From assembly GCF_947259025.1 (NCBI RefSeq), contig NZ_CAMYKO010000004.1, positions 489,642 through 553,641 of the forward strand: a stretch of 64,000 bases of DNA, given 5' to 3'. The notes beneath the pieces are model-generated. The model saw only the letters and a program-made list of their open reading frames with translations. It was not told where the DNA came from and ran no database searches. The DNA is from an uncultured Methylophaga sp. (GTDB lineage: Bacteria > Pseudomonadota > Gammaproteobacteria > Nitrosococcales > Methylophagaceae). Below, piece after piece: positions 51,567 through 60,986 of this stretch (positions are counted from its first letter, which is position 1; every line of letters starts with the position of its first letter). A program made the translations under genes and the position numbers.

Positions 51567-53654
51567 ATGATGGCTAGAGCAGAAGGCATTTTACGCTTAC
51601 TGATCGTGGATGATTCGCTGACCGACGCGGACGCCATTATCAATACCCTCCGCAGTGCTGGTCATGCCGTCCGCGCAGCGCGGGAAGACAGTCCGGCAGC
51701 GATTGAGCAGTTGTTATTGAAACAGACCTGGGATTTGTTGATCTGCCGCGATAAGGTGGCTAACCTTTCCCCCGCCGAAATCGTTTCCTTGCTGCAGCGA
51801 CTGGGTAAAGACCTGCCTTGTATTATCCTGATAAACGACAAAGCCGATGAGCAGGCATTCTTTAATAGCGGCGCCCAGGATGTGGTGTTGTTCGGTGACA
51901 GCCAGCGCCTGCAGTTTGCCGCCGGCCGGGAATTACACAATCTGTTCGGCAGACGGCTGGCACGGCGTAATGAACAGGCACTGCGCGAGAGTGAAAAGCG
52001 CTCGAGGTCATTACTGGAAAGCTCGCGCGATGCGGTGGCGTATATGCATGAAGGCATGCATATCTATGTCAATCAGGCTTATCTTCGCCTGTTCGGCTAT
52101 GAAGAAGCGGAAGATATCGACGGCCTGCCCATCCTCGATTTAATCAGTAGTGAAGATCACAGCAAGTTCAAAGCAGTGTTCCGCGACTTTTCTGAACAGG
52201 GCGAGTCAGCGCCGGTCACCGTGGTGGCCAACTGCGTGCGTGCCGACGGTACCGGCTTCAATGCCCAAATCGAATTCAGTCATGCCCGGGTCGAGGGGGA
52301 AGACTGCAGCCAGGTCGTCATTCGTGATGATGCCAGCGGCAAAGTCGACGATGAGCAGCTTAAACTGCTGCGTGATCATGATGTGCTGACCGGCCTTTAC
52401 AATCGCAAACGCTTTATAGATGAATTGCAACAATGTGCTTATCAGGCGGTGGAAGGTAATGGTGACGCCGAACTGATGTACCTGGTGCTGGATGACTTCC
52501 AATCGATTAAGGAACAGGTAGGGCTGGGCACCAGTGACGTTATCATCAAAAGTGTGGCCGATTTATTGCGCAAGAATTTGCAAAGCGGAGAAGTGCTGGG
52601 CCGTTACGGTGATCAGATCTTCACTATTATTGTTCCCAGCCATGATGATCATCTGGTTGATGAACGCGCTGCTGCCTATCTCAAAACCATTGATGATTAT
52701 GTTTCGCATGCCAATGGCAAGACCATTGATCTGCACTGCAGCATCGGTATTTCCCGCATCAGTGAAAACCAGTCGGTCGCGGAAACCGTGCTGGAAAATG
52801 CGGCACAAGCCTGCGCCCGGGCGCAGCATGCTGGCGGCAACCAGATTCAGCGTCATCAGCAGGATCATGTGGAAGAGGCTGAGGGCGAATCGGCGGATAA
52901 ATGGCAGCAGCGGCTGGAAAAAGGCCTTAATGATGATAAGTTTGAATTGCACTACCAGCCTATCGTCAGCCTGCATGGTGAGTCGCAGGAGCTCTACGAA
53001 GTACTGCTCAGATTATCACTGATCGAAGGCCGGCAATCCCGCGCCGGTGAGTTTATCGAGCACGCGGCCACCCTCAAGATGATGGCCGATATTGATAAAT
53101 GGGTGATTCGCACCGCCTTTGAAAACCTCATAGAACATCGTCATCAGTTTCCGCGTACCCGTTTTTTCATCAAGTTATCGGAGCAGACCCTGCAGGATAC
53201 GGCTTTTGTTGACTGGCTGGATGCCACCCTGGATGCGCATAAGCTCAATGCCAATGCGGTGATCTTTGAAATCAGCGAAACCATTGCTGTTGATAACCTG
53301 GAACAGGTACGGACCGTGGTCAGCCGCCTCAAGCAACTGGGCTGTGAGTTTGCCCTGGAGCACTTCGGCTCTGGTGTCGACTTCTCCAACAGCCTGGATA
53401 ACCTGGAAGTTGACTACGTTAAAATCAACGGCACCTTTGTCGAAAACATGGCACATGACAGCGAGAATCAGGCTGCCGTTAAAGCGATTATTGAAATGAC
53501 CAAGCAGGCTGGGAAAAACTGTATCGCGGAGTTTGTCTCCGATGCTAACAGCCTGGCCTTATTGTGGCGGCTGGGCGTTGATTATGCGCAGGGCTATTAT
53601 ATTCATGAGCCTTCCGAAAAACTCGACTACAACTTTGAAGATGATGACTTCTGA
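51567..53654 (+). CDS. fimX: FimX-like receptor: REC-PAS-degenerate GGDEF-degenerate EAL
   Basis: The 695-residue protein (start at ATG 51567) has the domain order and length of FimX, the c-di-GMP receptor for type IV pilus twitching. A receiver-like domain (LLIVDDSLTDADAI) comes first, then PAS (about 135-250), then a GGDEF domain whose active site is reduced to RYGDQIF, then an EAL domain with EVL for EAL, EHFGSG for the DFG loop and KINGTF for KIDxSF. Catalysis is therefore unlikely; c-di-GMP binding is inferred from FimX. It lies ten bases after plsC. Confidence 0.8.
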   Translation: MMARAEGILRLLIVDDSLTDADAIINTLRSAGHAVRAAREDSPAAIEQLLLKQTWDLLICRDKVANLSPAEIVSLLQRLGKDLPCIILINDKADEQAFFNSGAQDVVLFGDSQRLQFAAGRELHNLFGRRLARRNEQALRESEKRSRSLLESSRDAVAYMHEGMHIYVNQAYLRLFGYEEAEDIDGLPILDLISSEDHSKFKAVFRDFSEQGESAPVTVVANCVRADGTGFNAQIEFSHARVEGEDCSQVVIRDDASGKVDDEQLKLLRDHDVLTGLYNRKRFIDELQQCAYQAVEGNGDAELMYLVLDDFQSIKEQVGLGTSDVIIKSVADLLRKNLQSGEVLGRYGDQIFTIIVPSHDDHLVDERAAAYLKTIDDYVSHANGKTIDLHCSIGISRISENQSVAETVLENAAQACARAQHAGGNQIQRHQQDHVEEAEGESADKWQQRLEKGLNDDKFELHYQPIVSLHGESQELYEVLLRLSLIEGRQSRAGEFIEHAATLKMMADIDKWVIRTAFENLIEHRHQFPRTRFFIKLSEQTLQDTAFVDWLDATLDAHKLNANAVIFEISETIAVDNLEQVRTVVSRLKQLGCEFALEHFGSGVDFSNSLDNLEVDYVKINGTFVENMAHDSENQAAVKAIIEMTKQAGKNCIAEFVSDANSLALLWRLGVDYAQGYYIHEPSEKLDYNFEDDDF

Positions 53655-53672
53655 GCCATAGCTCAGTGGCAT

Positions 53673-53701
53673 AAAAAAGCCGGGCTCAGCCCGGCTTTTT
53701 T
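53673..53701. terminator. Bidirectional terminator between fimX-like gene and htpX
   Basis: AAAAAAGCCGGGCT, short loop, AGCCCGGCTTTTTT, serving both convergent genes. Confidence 0.93.
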
Positions 53702-53704
53702 GTC

Positions 53705-54583
53705 TTAGCGCTGACCACGCAGTGCGTTAATGCGCTCTTCCAATGGCGGGTGGGTCATAAACAGCGCGCTCAGTCCGCCGCGTCCACCGGAAATACCCAT
53801 CGCATGTAGTTGGTCGGGCAGCGGTTCACTGGCGGTGCCGGCCAGTCGCTGCAAGGCGGCAATCATCTTTGGGGCACCGACCAGGCTGGCAGCACCGGCA
53901 TCGGCCCGGTATTCGCGCTGGCGGCTAAACCACATCACGATAATGCTGGCCAGAATACCCAGCACAATTTCCGCAATAATCGAGGTGATCCAGAAGGCCG
54001 GACCGTGGCCACGTTCGACCTTGAATACCATGCGGTCAACCAAATGACCAATGACGCGTGACAACACGATCACGAAGGTATTCACCACACCCTGGATCAG
54101 GGCCATGGTGACCATATCGCCATTCGCCACGTGACTGACCTCATGGGCCAGTACCGCTTCTACTTCGTCCTGGGTCATCGACTGCATCAGACCGGTACTG
54201 ACCGCGACCAGGGCTTTGTTCTTATTGGCACCGGTAGCAAAGGCGTTGGGCTGCGGCGAGTTATAGACAGCCACTTCAGGCATGCCGATGTTGGCCTGTT
54301 TAGCCAGACGACTGACGGTATTGACCAGCCAACGCTCAGTTTCATTCGAGGCTTGTTCAATCACCTTGGCACCGGTCAGCCGTTTGGCCGTCCACTTGGA
54401 GATCAGTAGTGAAATGAATGAGCCACTAAAGCCGATCACCGCGGCATAAATCAGCAGTGCATTCATATCGAGGCCGACACCCTGCTCATCGAGCAGACTC
54501 TCGATGCCCAGCAGACGCATGGTAATGCTCAGAACGGCCAGCACCGCGATATTGGTGCCGAGGAAAAGCAAAATTCGTTTCAT
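53705..54583 (-). CDS. htpX: Membrane protease HtpX
   Basis: Zinc metalloprotease of the inner membrane that degrades misfolded membrane proteins. The 292-residue protein begins with two membrane helices ([19 protein letters not shown]), has the zinc motif [11 protein letters not shown] and a second pair of hydrophobic segments. The terminal [15 protein letters not shown] is typical. It is heat- or envelope-stress-controlled in E. coli; no such promoter was identified here. Confidence 0.95.
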   Translation of the reverse strand: MKRILLFLGTNIAVLAVLSITMRLLGIESLLDEQGVGLDMNALLIYAAVIGFSGSFISLLISKWTAKRLTGAKVIEQASNETERWLVNTVSRLAKQANIGMPEVAVYNSPQPNAFATGANKNKALVAVSTGLMQSMTQDEVEAVLAHEVSHVANGDMVTMALIQGVVNTFVIVLSRVIGHLVDRMVFKVERGHGPAFWITSIIAEIVLGILASIIVMWFSRQREYRADAGAASLVGAPKMIAALQRLAGTASEPLPDQLHAMGISGGRGGLSALFMTHPPLEERINALRGQR

Positions 54584-54638
54584 CTCTGAATCCTGTGTGA
54601 TTATTCAGGCTTAAATATGGGTGAGCATAATGACATTT

Positions 54639-55730
54639 TCAAGCGTGCGGCAAGCAATTTTCTAATGCTGTTTTTTTGATTTGTTGTAAACGCTGTTCAG
54701 CGGCTTGTAGCGTGCTTGCCTCAGCAACAAGCGTGCAGATTGGTAGACCGGTCTCAATCACCTTCCCGGCGGCGGGTAAGTCATGGCATTGCCGCGGCCA
54801 GGCAGGATGCTGAGTGATTTGTTGGTTTTCTTCGGCAAACAGGTATTCCAGTATTCGCACCTTGTCTGTTTCAGTTGAGGGTAATGCGGGCAGTCGGCCG
54901 GCGCAGGCATCCAGGTGCCACTGCATCCACTGCGGCTGATTGAGCAGCTCCAGCGAGGCGCTGATGCGAGGATTGATTTCCAGTAAATACCAGCGGCCCT
55001 GTTGATCAACAATAAAATCCAGACTATTGAAGCCTTTGAGTTCGCTGGCCTTTACCAGTGAATCGAGCGTCGCAGTCAGCGCCTGTCTGATGGCAGGAGG
55101 TGGCATCTCGGGCTGGCGGATTTTTGCCAGAAGGTACTGTCCTTTACGGTTGATTTGGCGGTTCCAGGCGAAAACCAAAGCCTGCTGCCCGTCGGCGAGA
55201 AAAGTCATGGAAAAGGACTCACCGTCAATAATACGCTGATAATACTGGCCTGCTGACAGGGTATGGTCAGTGTTTTTATTTATCTGCCCACCGGCTGTGT
55301 GCAAATCTTTAAGCAGGCTGCTGGCCGGGGCTGGTGGATGCAGATAGCTTTTTGGGTAAGGCAGCGTTAACTGATCCAGTAAGGCAAAAAACGCTTCGGG
55401 CTCACGCAGTTGTGCGATGGTGTCGACACTGTTGCCGATCAGGCTGATATGGGCGGGGAGTGACGTTAAAAACGGATAAAAAGCTTCCACGCCGGTGCCG
55501 CAGATAAGCTGACAAGGTTGGCCAGCGCTTAGCTTTTTTAATACGGCATGAAATTGCTGTCGTGTCAGTTCGGCGATGGCAGGCAGAGGCAGCCATTGAT
55601 CAGCAGCTTCGAGGGTATCGGTATCTCCAAAGCAATCAGCCACCCGAACCGTGTAACCGGCGCGGGTGGCTGACTGGGTAATGAAGCGGCCGCTTTGCGC
55701 AACTATCAGCAAAAGGGGCTGTGTCGGCAT
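54639..55730 (-). CDS. ATP-grasp protein of the H4MPT gene cluster
   Basis: The 363-residue product has an ATP-grasp fold: the central SMTFLADGQQALVFAWNRQ, then FNSLDFIVDQQGRWYLLEINPRISASLELL with the metal-binding Glu-x-Asn. ATP-grasp proteins of this kind are regularly found with H4MPT-dependent C1 genes in methylotrophs, and a role in cofactor (methanopterin) maturation is proposed; the reaction is unknown to me. It lies 15 bases after mtdB on the same strand and ends the operon. Confidence 0.75.
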   Translation of the reverse strand: MPTQPLLLIVAQSGRFITQSATRAGYTVRVADCFGDTDTLEAADQWLPLPAIAELTRQQFHAVLKKLSAGQPCQLICGTGVEAFYPFLTSLPAHISLIGNSVDTIAQLREPEAFFALLDQLTLPYPKSYLHPPAPASSLLKDLHTAGGQINKNTDHTLSAGQYYQRIIDGESFSMTFLADGQQALVFAWNRQINRKGQYLLAKIRQPEMPPPAIRQALTATLDSLVKASELKGFNSLDFIVDQQGRWYLLEINPRISASLELLNQPQWMQWHLDACAGRLPALPSTETDKVRILEYLFAEENQQITQHPAWPRQCHDLPAAGKVIETGLPICTLVAEASTLQAAEQRLQQIKKTALENCLPHA

Positions 55731-55745
55731 CAGCGGCGGGCAGGA

Positions 55746-56651
55746 TTAGGCGAGTTTACGCGCACCTTCAAAGGCATTGCGGAAGTCGAGATAGACTGGC
55801 TTCTCACTTTCCAGGGTTTCACGTAACAGCGCCTGTTGCAGCTTGTATTTAACGTCACCCACTGCCAGAGCCCCGATGCCGACAGCATCCGGCGCATTTT
55901 TGGCATGAACCAGTGGTGCGCCTGAGTCCATCAGCTTGATGCCTTCAATACCCAGTGGCGCAACGGCATTGACGTCACCGGCCACTTTCAGATGTTTGGC
56001 ATCTTCAAGCACGGAGGCATTGAGCACCTGGATACCGGCTTTGGCAGTACAGAAGACCACATCAGCATCGGCCAGCAGGCGGGCTTTGTCGGCATCCGAA
56101 GCAGCAGTGGTGCCACGCAGTTCAACGCCGTAGCGACGTTTAGCTTCATCGGCAAATTCCAGTGCCGCGTCCAGCGAGAAGTGATCGACGATGGTGGTCT
56201 GAGCACCCTGCAATGCAGCAATCACAGCGGTAGCAATGCCCACCGGGCCGGTACCGCCGAAGACGACCGCTTTACTGCCTTCATAAGTCCGGTCGAATTT
56301 ATTTTTCAGTTCACGTTCGACACTGGCGACCAATGCAGCAGCGGTGGTAAAAGCACCACTGGGATCAGCAAAGACTGAGATTTCGAACGGCGGTACCATG
56401 GCTTTTTTGGCTGCATCCAGCATATCCATGGCCAGGCCGATATCACGACCGCCGATAAACATGCCGGTCTTTTTGACCCCCGATGGGCCACGGGAAAAGA
56501 TGGCATCCTGGGTCAGGCCGGCGACTTCATCCAGTTCGACGTGGGTATAAGGCATGAGAACTTCGTAACCGGCATCCAGCGCCATATTGATATCAAACGG
56601 GCTGTTATGCTTCATCGGGTTGATCATGTGAATAATTGAACGTTTGGACAT
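55746..56651 (-). CDS. mtdB: NAD(P)-dependent methylene-H4MPT dehydrogenase MtdB
   Basis: Oxidises methylene-H4MPT to methenyl-H4MPT in the cytoplasm. The 301-residue protein closely follows Methylobacterium MtdB: SIIHMINPMKHNSPFDINMA, LTQDAIFSRGP, VFADPSGAFTTAAALVA, the nucleotide motif VVFGGTGPVGIATAVI and VGIGALAVGDVKYK. It is in one operon with mtdA, beta-RFAP synthase and an ATP-grasp gene. Use of NAD, NADP or both cannot be read from sequence. Confidence 0.9.
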   Translation of the reverse strand: MSKRSIIHMINPMKHNSPFDINMALDAGYEVLMPYTHVELDEVAGLTQDAIFSRGPSGVKKTGMFIGGRDIGLAMDMLDAAKKAMVPPFEISVFADPSGAFTTAAALVASVERELKNKFDRTYEGSKAVVFGGTGPVGIATAVIAALQGAQTTIVDHFSLDAALEFADEAKRRYGVELRGTTAASDADKARLLADADVVFCTAKAGIQVLNASVLEDAKHLKVAGDVNAVAPLGIEGIKLMDSGAPLVHAKNAPDAVGIGALAVGDVKYKLQQALLRETLESEKPVYLDFRNAFEGARKLA

Positions 56652-56706
56652 GTGTGTTCCTTAAACTAGAGACTGAAAGCGTTGCTGAGGCCAATCATAG
56701 CCAGTC

Positions 56707-57732
56707 TTAACTGACGGTTTCAATGATCGCACCCCGATTGTCTGGCTGAGCTGAGATAAACTGCGGTATTGCCGCTGATGGATGGTCAGACTCAATAAAA
56801 TCAGAAAGTTGTCCAATCAGCTTTTGCGCTTGCTGCGCTGAACTGACGAAAACGCAGCCGGTAGGCCCCCAGGAGCTCTGGGCAATGCCTTTGTGACCCA
56901 ATTGCTGAGCCTGCCGCAAACAGGCGGCGATCCGTGGACTGGTGTAGCGACCGCCCTGGGCTTCGGCAAAATGGTCGCCAATCAGCGCCTGAATATCGGT
57001 GATGGCAGCGCCGAACTGTTCGATGTCCTGTTCAGCCAATGCTGGCAGCAATTGCATCAGGGTTTTATGGCAAATCGCCTGCGCATGGGATAGCGGAAAA
57101 ACCGGCAAGTCACGGAAAGCCTGTTTTTCGTGCTGGCCATGAATGCCCTGGTGATGTTGGTCCATGATCATGACAACACGCCAGTCTGCTGGAAAGGCCT
57201 GATGCATCAGCAGCGGAGGCACCGTTTGTTGTGGCTTGAGGCCGCCATCGACGATGAAGCCTCCCTGATCAAAGGTGGCAATACCAATGCCGGAACGCTG
57301 GCCGCGGCCCAGTTGCTGTGCCAGAGACGTGGTACTGATATCAAGCTGGTGCAGTCTGGCCAGTGCCGTGCCCAGCGTCAGTGCTAATTGTGTGCCACTG
57401 CCCAGCCCGGCATGGGCCGGGATCAGATCATCAATGCGAACTGCCGCCCGTGATGTGGAGGCCAGCTGACGGCCGGGTCCCTGATAAAAACGCTCGCTGA
57501 TTTTGAGCAAGCGCGCATGGGTGTCGTCTGACAGCTTGCCACCACTGATACTGACTTGTTCAGCACAGCTGACAGTAAGCCGGGTGTAATGGCTATCAAC
57601 AGCCAGCCCAAGGCTACCGAAACGGCGGCCGATGCTGGCGTTGAGATCCAGAAATCCGAGATGGAGTCGGGCTGGTGCCTGGACGGTGACTGATTGCAGC
57701 GTGTCCGGGCTGTCAGCGTGTTTGGGCTTCAC
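56707..57732 (-). CDS. Beta-ribofuranosylaminobenzene 5'-phosphate synthase
   Basis: First committed enzyme of methanopterin synthesis, joining 4-hydroxybenzoate or p-aminobenzoate with PRPP. The 341-residue GHMP-type protein has APARLHLGFLDLN at the N terminus, the glycine-rich IPAHAGLGSGTQLALTLG and the C-terminal SSWGPTGCVFVSS. It starts at GTG, overlapping the mtdA stop (GTGA). Its presence shows that the organism makes H4MPT-type cofactor. Confidence 0.88.
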   Translation of the reverse strand: MKPKHADSPDTLQSVTVQAPARLHLGFLDLNASIGRRFGSLGLAVDSHYTRLTVSCAEQVSISGGKLSDDTHARLLKISERFYQGPGRQLASTSRAAVRIDDLIPAHAGLGSGTQLALTLGTALARLHQLDISTTSLAQQLGRGQRSGIGIATFDQGGFIVDGGLKPQQTVPPLLMHQAFPADWRVVMIMDQHHQGIHGQHEKQAFRDLPVFPLSHAQAICHKTLMQLLPALAEQDIEQFGAAITDIQALIGDHFAEAQGGRYTSPRIAACLRQAQQLGHKGIAQSSWGPTGCVFVSSAQQAQKLIGQLSDFIESDHPSAAIPQFISAQPDNRGAIIETVS

Positions 57733-58595
57733 TGTGCGTTATCAATTTTGCAGGCAATGTCGTAAATGGTGGTTTCGTCCAGAAACAGATCGTTGCTCTC
57801 AAACAGGGAGGCGACGGCGCCGCGGTGCACTTTCATTTTGAGGCCGCCAATGGCGATAGCACCATAATGTTTGATGCCGTTTTTTTCCTCGCCGTTATCC
57901 ATGACTTCGATACCGGCAACACCCAGTGGCGGCACCGCGTTGACATCGGCAATGACTTCCAGCGATTGATTGCCTGCCAGCGCTGATTCCGGGATCACGC
58001 AGACACCGGCAGGGCCGGCAGCGATGGCGACATGGGCATCGGCCAGCAGGTTTTTAACCGCTTCGTCACTGCGGGTTTCACCCGGCGTGACATCCACATC
58101 ATAATCCTGTTTCATCTGGTCGGTAATCGCCTTACTGCGATCCAGGCTGCGTGAGGTCATGGTCACTTTAGCCGCGCCTTCTTTGAGCAGATACAAAGCG
58201 CTGCGTTGACCGACCGGACCCGAGCCCAGGATGACCACGTTTTTGCCGGTCACATCAAAATCGGTCAGCACTTTGCGCACAATCGCTGCAGCAGTGGTAT
58301 TTGACCCGTTGGGGTCGAGCATGACAGAAACCCGAACCGGACCGAAAAAGGCTTTTTTGACTGCTTCACCCACCAGATCGCTGGCAGGCACATTGGAGCC
58401 ACCGATGAAAATTGCACTGTTTTTCAGGTTTTTACCGCCGCGGGTGAAAATCATACCGTGAACGTGTGGCGTCACGTTGTCACGGGTGGCACCGCCGTGG
58501 GCGATAATGTTGTCTACACCGGAGTCGTAGGCCACGGCTTGATCAAAAGTGCTGGCAACCGGATCGGTATCCAGGTGCAGTAACAGTTTTTTCAT
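57729..58595 (-). CDS. mtdA: NADP-dependent methylene-H4MPT/methylene-H4F dehydrogenase MtdA
   Basis: Interconverts methylene- and methenyl- forms of H4MPT or H4F with NADP. The 288-residue product matches Methylobacterium MtdA more than MtdB: MKKLLLHLDTDPVASTFD, MIFTRGGKNLKNSAIFIGG, FFGPVRVSVMLDPNGSNTTAA, VILGSGPVGQRSALYLL and IGGLKMKVHR. It is first in the leftward operon with beta-RFAP synthase and mtdB. A GAGGAGAC-type ribosome site precedes it. Confidence 0.88.
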   Translation of the reverse strand: MKKLLLHLDTDPVASTFDQAVAYDSGVDNIIAHGGATRDNVTPHVHGMIFTRGGKNLKNSAIFIGGSNVPASDLVGEAVKKAFFGPVRVSVMLDPNGSNTTAAAIVRKVLTDFDVTGKNVVILGSGPVGQRSALYLLKEGAAKVTMTSRSLDRSKAITDQMKQDYDVDVTPGETRSDEAVKNLLADAHVAIAAGPAGVCVIPESALAGNQSLEVIADVNAVPPLGVAGIEVMDNGEEKNGIKHYGAIAIGGLKMKVHRGAVASLFESNDLFLDETTIYDIACKIDNAQ

Positions 58596-58832
58596 CTGGG
58601 TCTCCTCAGGAGGCGGTTATTCTATTACTAAGTAAACCGCTGATTTTACCTGATGTTGGCAGCCTAAGAAACTAAGCACTTGTTTATGCATGATATCCAT
58701 CAAGCAAGATCGGGAATATTTCATGTAGTATGAGGACTTTGTCAGGCTGACAATAGAGAAGAACAGGAACTTAGCATAACGGGGGCGGGTCACAGCTGAG
58801 TCGCCATATAATGACTAAATCAGGAGAGATAA

Positions 58833-59186
58833 ATGAAGAAAGCTGGAATCACTATGTTTGCCGCAGGTCTGGTGGCACTGTTGCCTAGCATCGCAATGTC
58901 CAACGACTTTTCCACTGCCACACGAGTGCATTATGTGTTGGATTGCATGGCTGCCAATGAAGATATGAATGTTTATGAAGGTACGCACAAATGCTCATGC
59001 GTAGTCGATAAACTGGCAGAAGTCTTCACTGAAAGAGAATTCGAAGACATTAGTGTCGGTTTCCGTTACAAAAACCTGCCTGCTGATCGCGGTGCCACTT
59101 TCCGTGATGATAAGCAGATTCGCAGCGGTCTTAAACTGTTTGAAGAGACCCATGCTAAAGCTTACAAAGAGTGTCGCATCCACTAA
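58833..59186 (+). CDS. Small periplasmic cysteine protein beside the C1/quinoprotein cluster
   Basis: The 117-residue product has a signal peptide (MKKAGITMFAAGLVALLPSIAMS, cleaved near Ser23-Asn24) and a mature domain with four Cys: one in VLDCMAANED, two in the HKCSCVV motif and one in YKECRIH. A strong AGGAGAG ribosome site and TATAAT at 58807-58812 support it. No haem motif is present. Family known to me only as small hypothetical proteins of methylotrophs. It is divergent from mtdA and convergent with the SoxYZ-like genes. Confidence 0.75.
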   Translation: MKKAGITMFAAGLVALLPSIAMSNDFSTATRVHYVLDCMAANEDMNVYEGTHKCSCVVDKLAEVFTEREFEDISVGFRYKNLPADRGATFRDDKQIRSGLKLFEETHAKAYKECRIH

Positions 59187-59207
59187 GCATAAAATCGGAT
59201 GACGATC

Positions 59208-59235
59208 AAAAAAGGCCGCAATTGCGGCCTTTTTT
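59208..59235. terminator. Bidirectional terminator, perfect 28-bp palindrome
   Basis: AAAAAAGGCCGC and its complement meet without a loop spacer other than AATT; it has T runs on both strands and serves the convergent genes on each side. Confidence 0.93.
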
Positions 59236-59256
59236 ATTGCTGAAAGAAAAGGATAC

Positions 59257-60060
59257 TCAGATGTCTTTTTCCATACTGAATTCCTGTTCCTTGCTGTCAT
59301 GAATGACCGCTTTCAGCTTACCGTGCTCTGCTGGCGTGAAAGTAAAGCGAACACTGGGATCTTCACTCAGAGAAATGCCGGATTCGACTTTGATTAAGGT
59401 TTTGTCGTTGTAGCTGATATCAATATCGTCGACAAAATGGGCCGGGATATACTTACGGTTTTTCTGATCGTATTGCAGGCCACTGTAGTTGGGGTGGCTG
59501 ACAATCACCTGGGCCTGAACCGGCTCACCCACAGTGGGCTGACGCATGCGGATCTGCATTTTACCCAGTCGAGCCAGCGCCGCAGCAGCATCTTTACCGG
59601 CAGGGGCACTACAACCGCCTGAGGCTTTCACAAAGCGTGACACCATATGCAGGCTGCCGTCATTCATTTCAGCAATAGCCCGTACATAAGTGTATTCGTC
59701 AATTCGCATACGGGTCGAAATATCCACGGTGCCCAGTTCTGGTGACAACCGGAAGTTGGCTGAGTAGGGCATCGGGTTATTGTCGATCACCACGTGGATA
59801 TTTTTAATGAATTTGTCCGCGCTCTGAGGCACCAGCGATTTTATGGTAATGGGGACAATTGCAGCGTCTTCAGCACGTTTGGGCGCTTCCAGAACCAGCA
59901 GGTCATCAGCATTTTCGCGAATTTCCTTGTCACCGAAATGTGCGGTTTTCAAAGATGGCCAGATAGGTTCTTTGTCTGCTGCAGCTTGTACCGTTACTGC
60001 CGAGAACAACATCAGCGTGAACAGGCTGATCAGCACTGTTTTGAAGGGGCGGGTCACCAT
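59257..60060 (-). CDS. Quinoprotein-associated SoxYZ-like carrier, paralogue 1
   Basis: Periplasmic protein of 267 residues with a signal peptide (ending VQAAADK). The N-terminal half is SoxY-like and contains the fused carrier motif KASGGCSAPAGKD (about residue 150), whose Cys would carry the substrate. The C-terminal half is SoxZ-like. Such SoxYZ fusions form a family repeatedly found beside PQQ dehydrogenases, with function not established. It follows a good AGGAGAG ribosome site. It is last of a three-gene leftward run. Confidence 0.83.
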   Translation of the reverse strand: MVTRPFKTVLISLFTLMLFSAVTVQAAADKEPIWPSLKTAHFGDKEIRENADDLLVLEAPKRAEDAAIVPITIKSLVPQSADKFIKNIHVVIDNNPMPYSANFRLSPELGTVDISTRMRIDEYTYVRAIAEMNDGSLHMVSRFVKASGGCSAPAGKDAAAALARLGKMQIRMRQPTVGEPVQAQVIVSHPNYSGLQYDQKNRKYIPAHFVDDIDISYNDKTLIKVESGISLSEDPSVRFTFTPAEHGKLKAVIHDSKEQEFSMEKDI

Positions 60061-60146
60061 GATCTCTCTCCTGCTTACTTGTTTTTTATTTAGTGTACAA
60101 GATTTGAGCAGGAAGGAAATGAAAAGTTCCCAGTTAAACTAGGGAG

Positions 60147-60986
60147 TTATAGCCGCTTTTTTTGATCAAATTTCTGCTCCTTGCTATCTGTGGCCTGTAC
60201 GCGGAGCACACCCGGCTGTTCAGGACTAAAAACAAAGCGCAAGCTGGGATCTTCGCTGATGGATATGCCGGCCTCCATTTTGATCAGCGGCGCGTCGTTG
60301 TAGCTGATCGCCAGGGTTTTGACATAATGCGCCGGAATGTAGCCGCGGCTGACCTGATCCATTTGCAGACCGCTGTTATTGGGGTGGCTGACAATCACCT
60401 GAACCGGCATCGCTTTGCCCAGCGTCGCCTCACGCATGCGAATTTGCATTTTTCCCAGTCTGGCGAGCGCGGCGGAGTGATCTTTGCCTGCCGGTGCACT
60501 GCAGCCGCCCGACGCTTTGACAAAGGTTTTTATCATATGCAAAGTGCCATCATTCATCTCTGCGACCACCCGCATATGGGTATAGCTGTCAACCCGTACA
60601 CGAGTCGATAGATCGACCTGTTTCAGCGAAGGAGCCAGGTAGAAAGTGGCGGCATGCGGCATCGGGTTGTTATCGATAAACAGATGCAATGCGCTGATAT
60701 GTCGGGCAGTGGTTTGCTTGAGTGGTGACTTGATGGTGACCGGCACAATCGCTGCATCCTCGGCGCGTTTGGGCGCTTCAATTGTCAGCAAGTCGTCGGC
60801 TTCAACCCGGATCTGTCGGTCTCCAAAATAAGTCTGCTTGAGGGCGGGCCAGATTGCTTCAGTGTTATCTGATGCCGAAGCCGGACTGAGCAGGCCTGTT
60901 ATCAGAAATAACAGCGGCAACCTCAGCCAGCTTAACGACAGGCTATTTTTATTCCCATTCCAGTTCAACAAAGGCAGCAGTGACAT
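60147..60986 (-). CDS. Quinoprotein-associated SoxYZ-like carrier, paralogue 2
   Basis: Second SoxYZ-like fusion of about 279 residues. It keeps the KASGGCSAPAGKD carrier motif and shares long blocks with its neighbour (for example LEAPKRAEDAAIVP-type and ARLGKMQIRMR). The signal region ends SPASASDNTEA. Start is uncertain: ATG 60986 overlaps the metallohydrolase by 38 bases; a TTG at 61007 is possible. Adjacent duplication suggests two substrates or a heteromer; unproven. Confidence 0.8.
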   Translation of the reverse strand: MSLLPLLNWNGNKNSLSLSWLRLPLLFLITGLLSPASASDNTEAIWPALKQTYFGDRQIRVEADDLLTIEAPKRAEDAAIVPVTIKSPLKQTTARHISALHLFIDNNPMPHAATFYLAPSLKQVDLSTRVRVDSYTHMRVVAEMNDGTLHMIKTFVKASGGCSAPAGKDHSAALARLGKMQIRMREATLGKAMPVQVIVSHPNNSGLQMDQVSRGYIPAHYVKTLAISYNDAPLIKMEAGISISEDPSLRFVFSPEQPGVLRVQATDSKEQKFDQKKRL

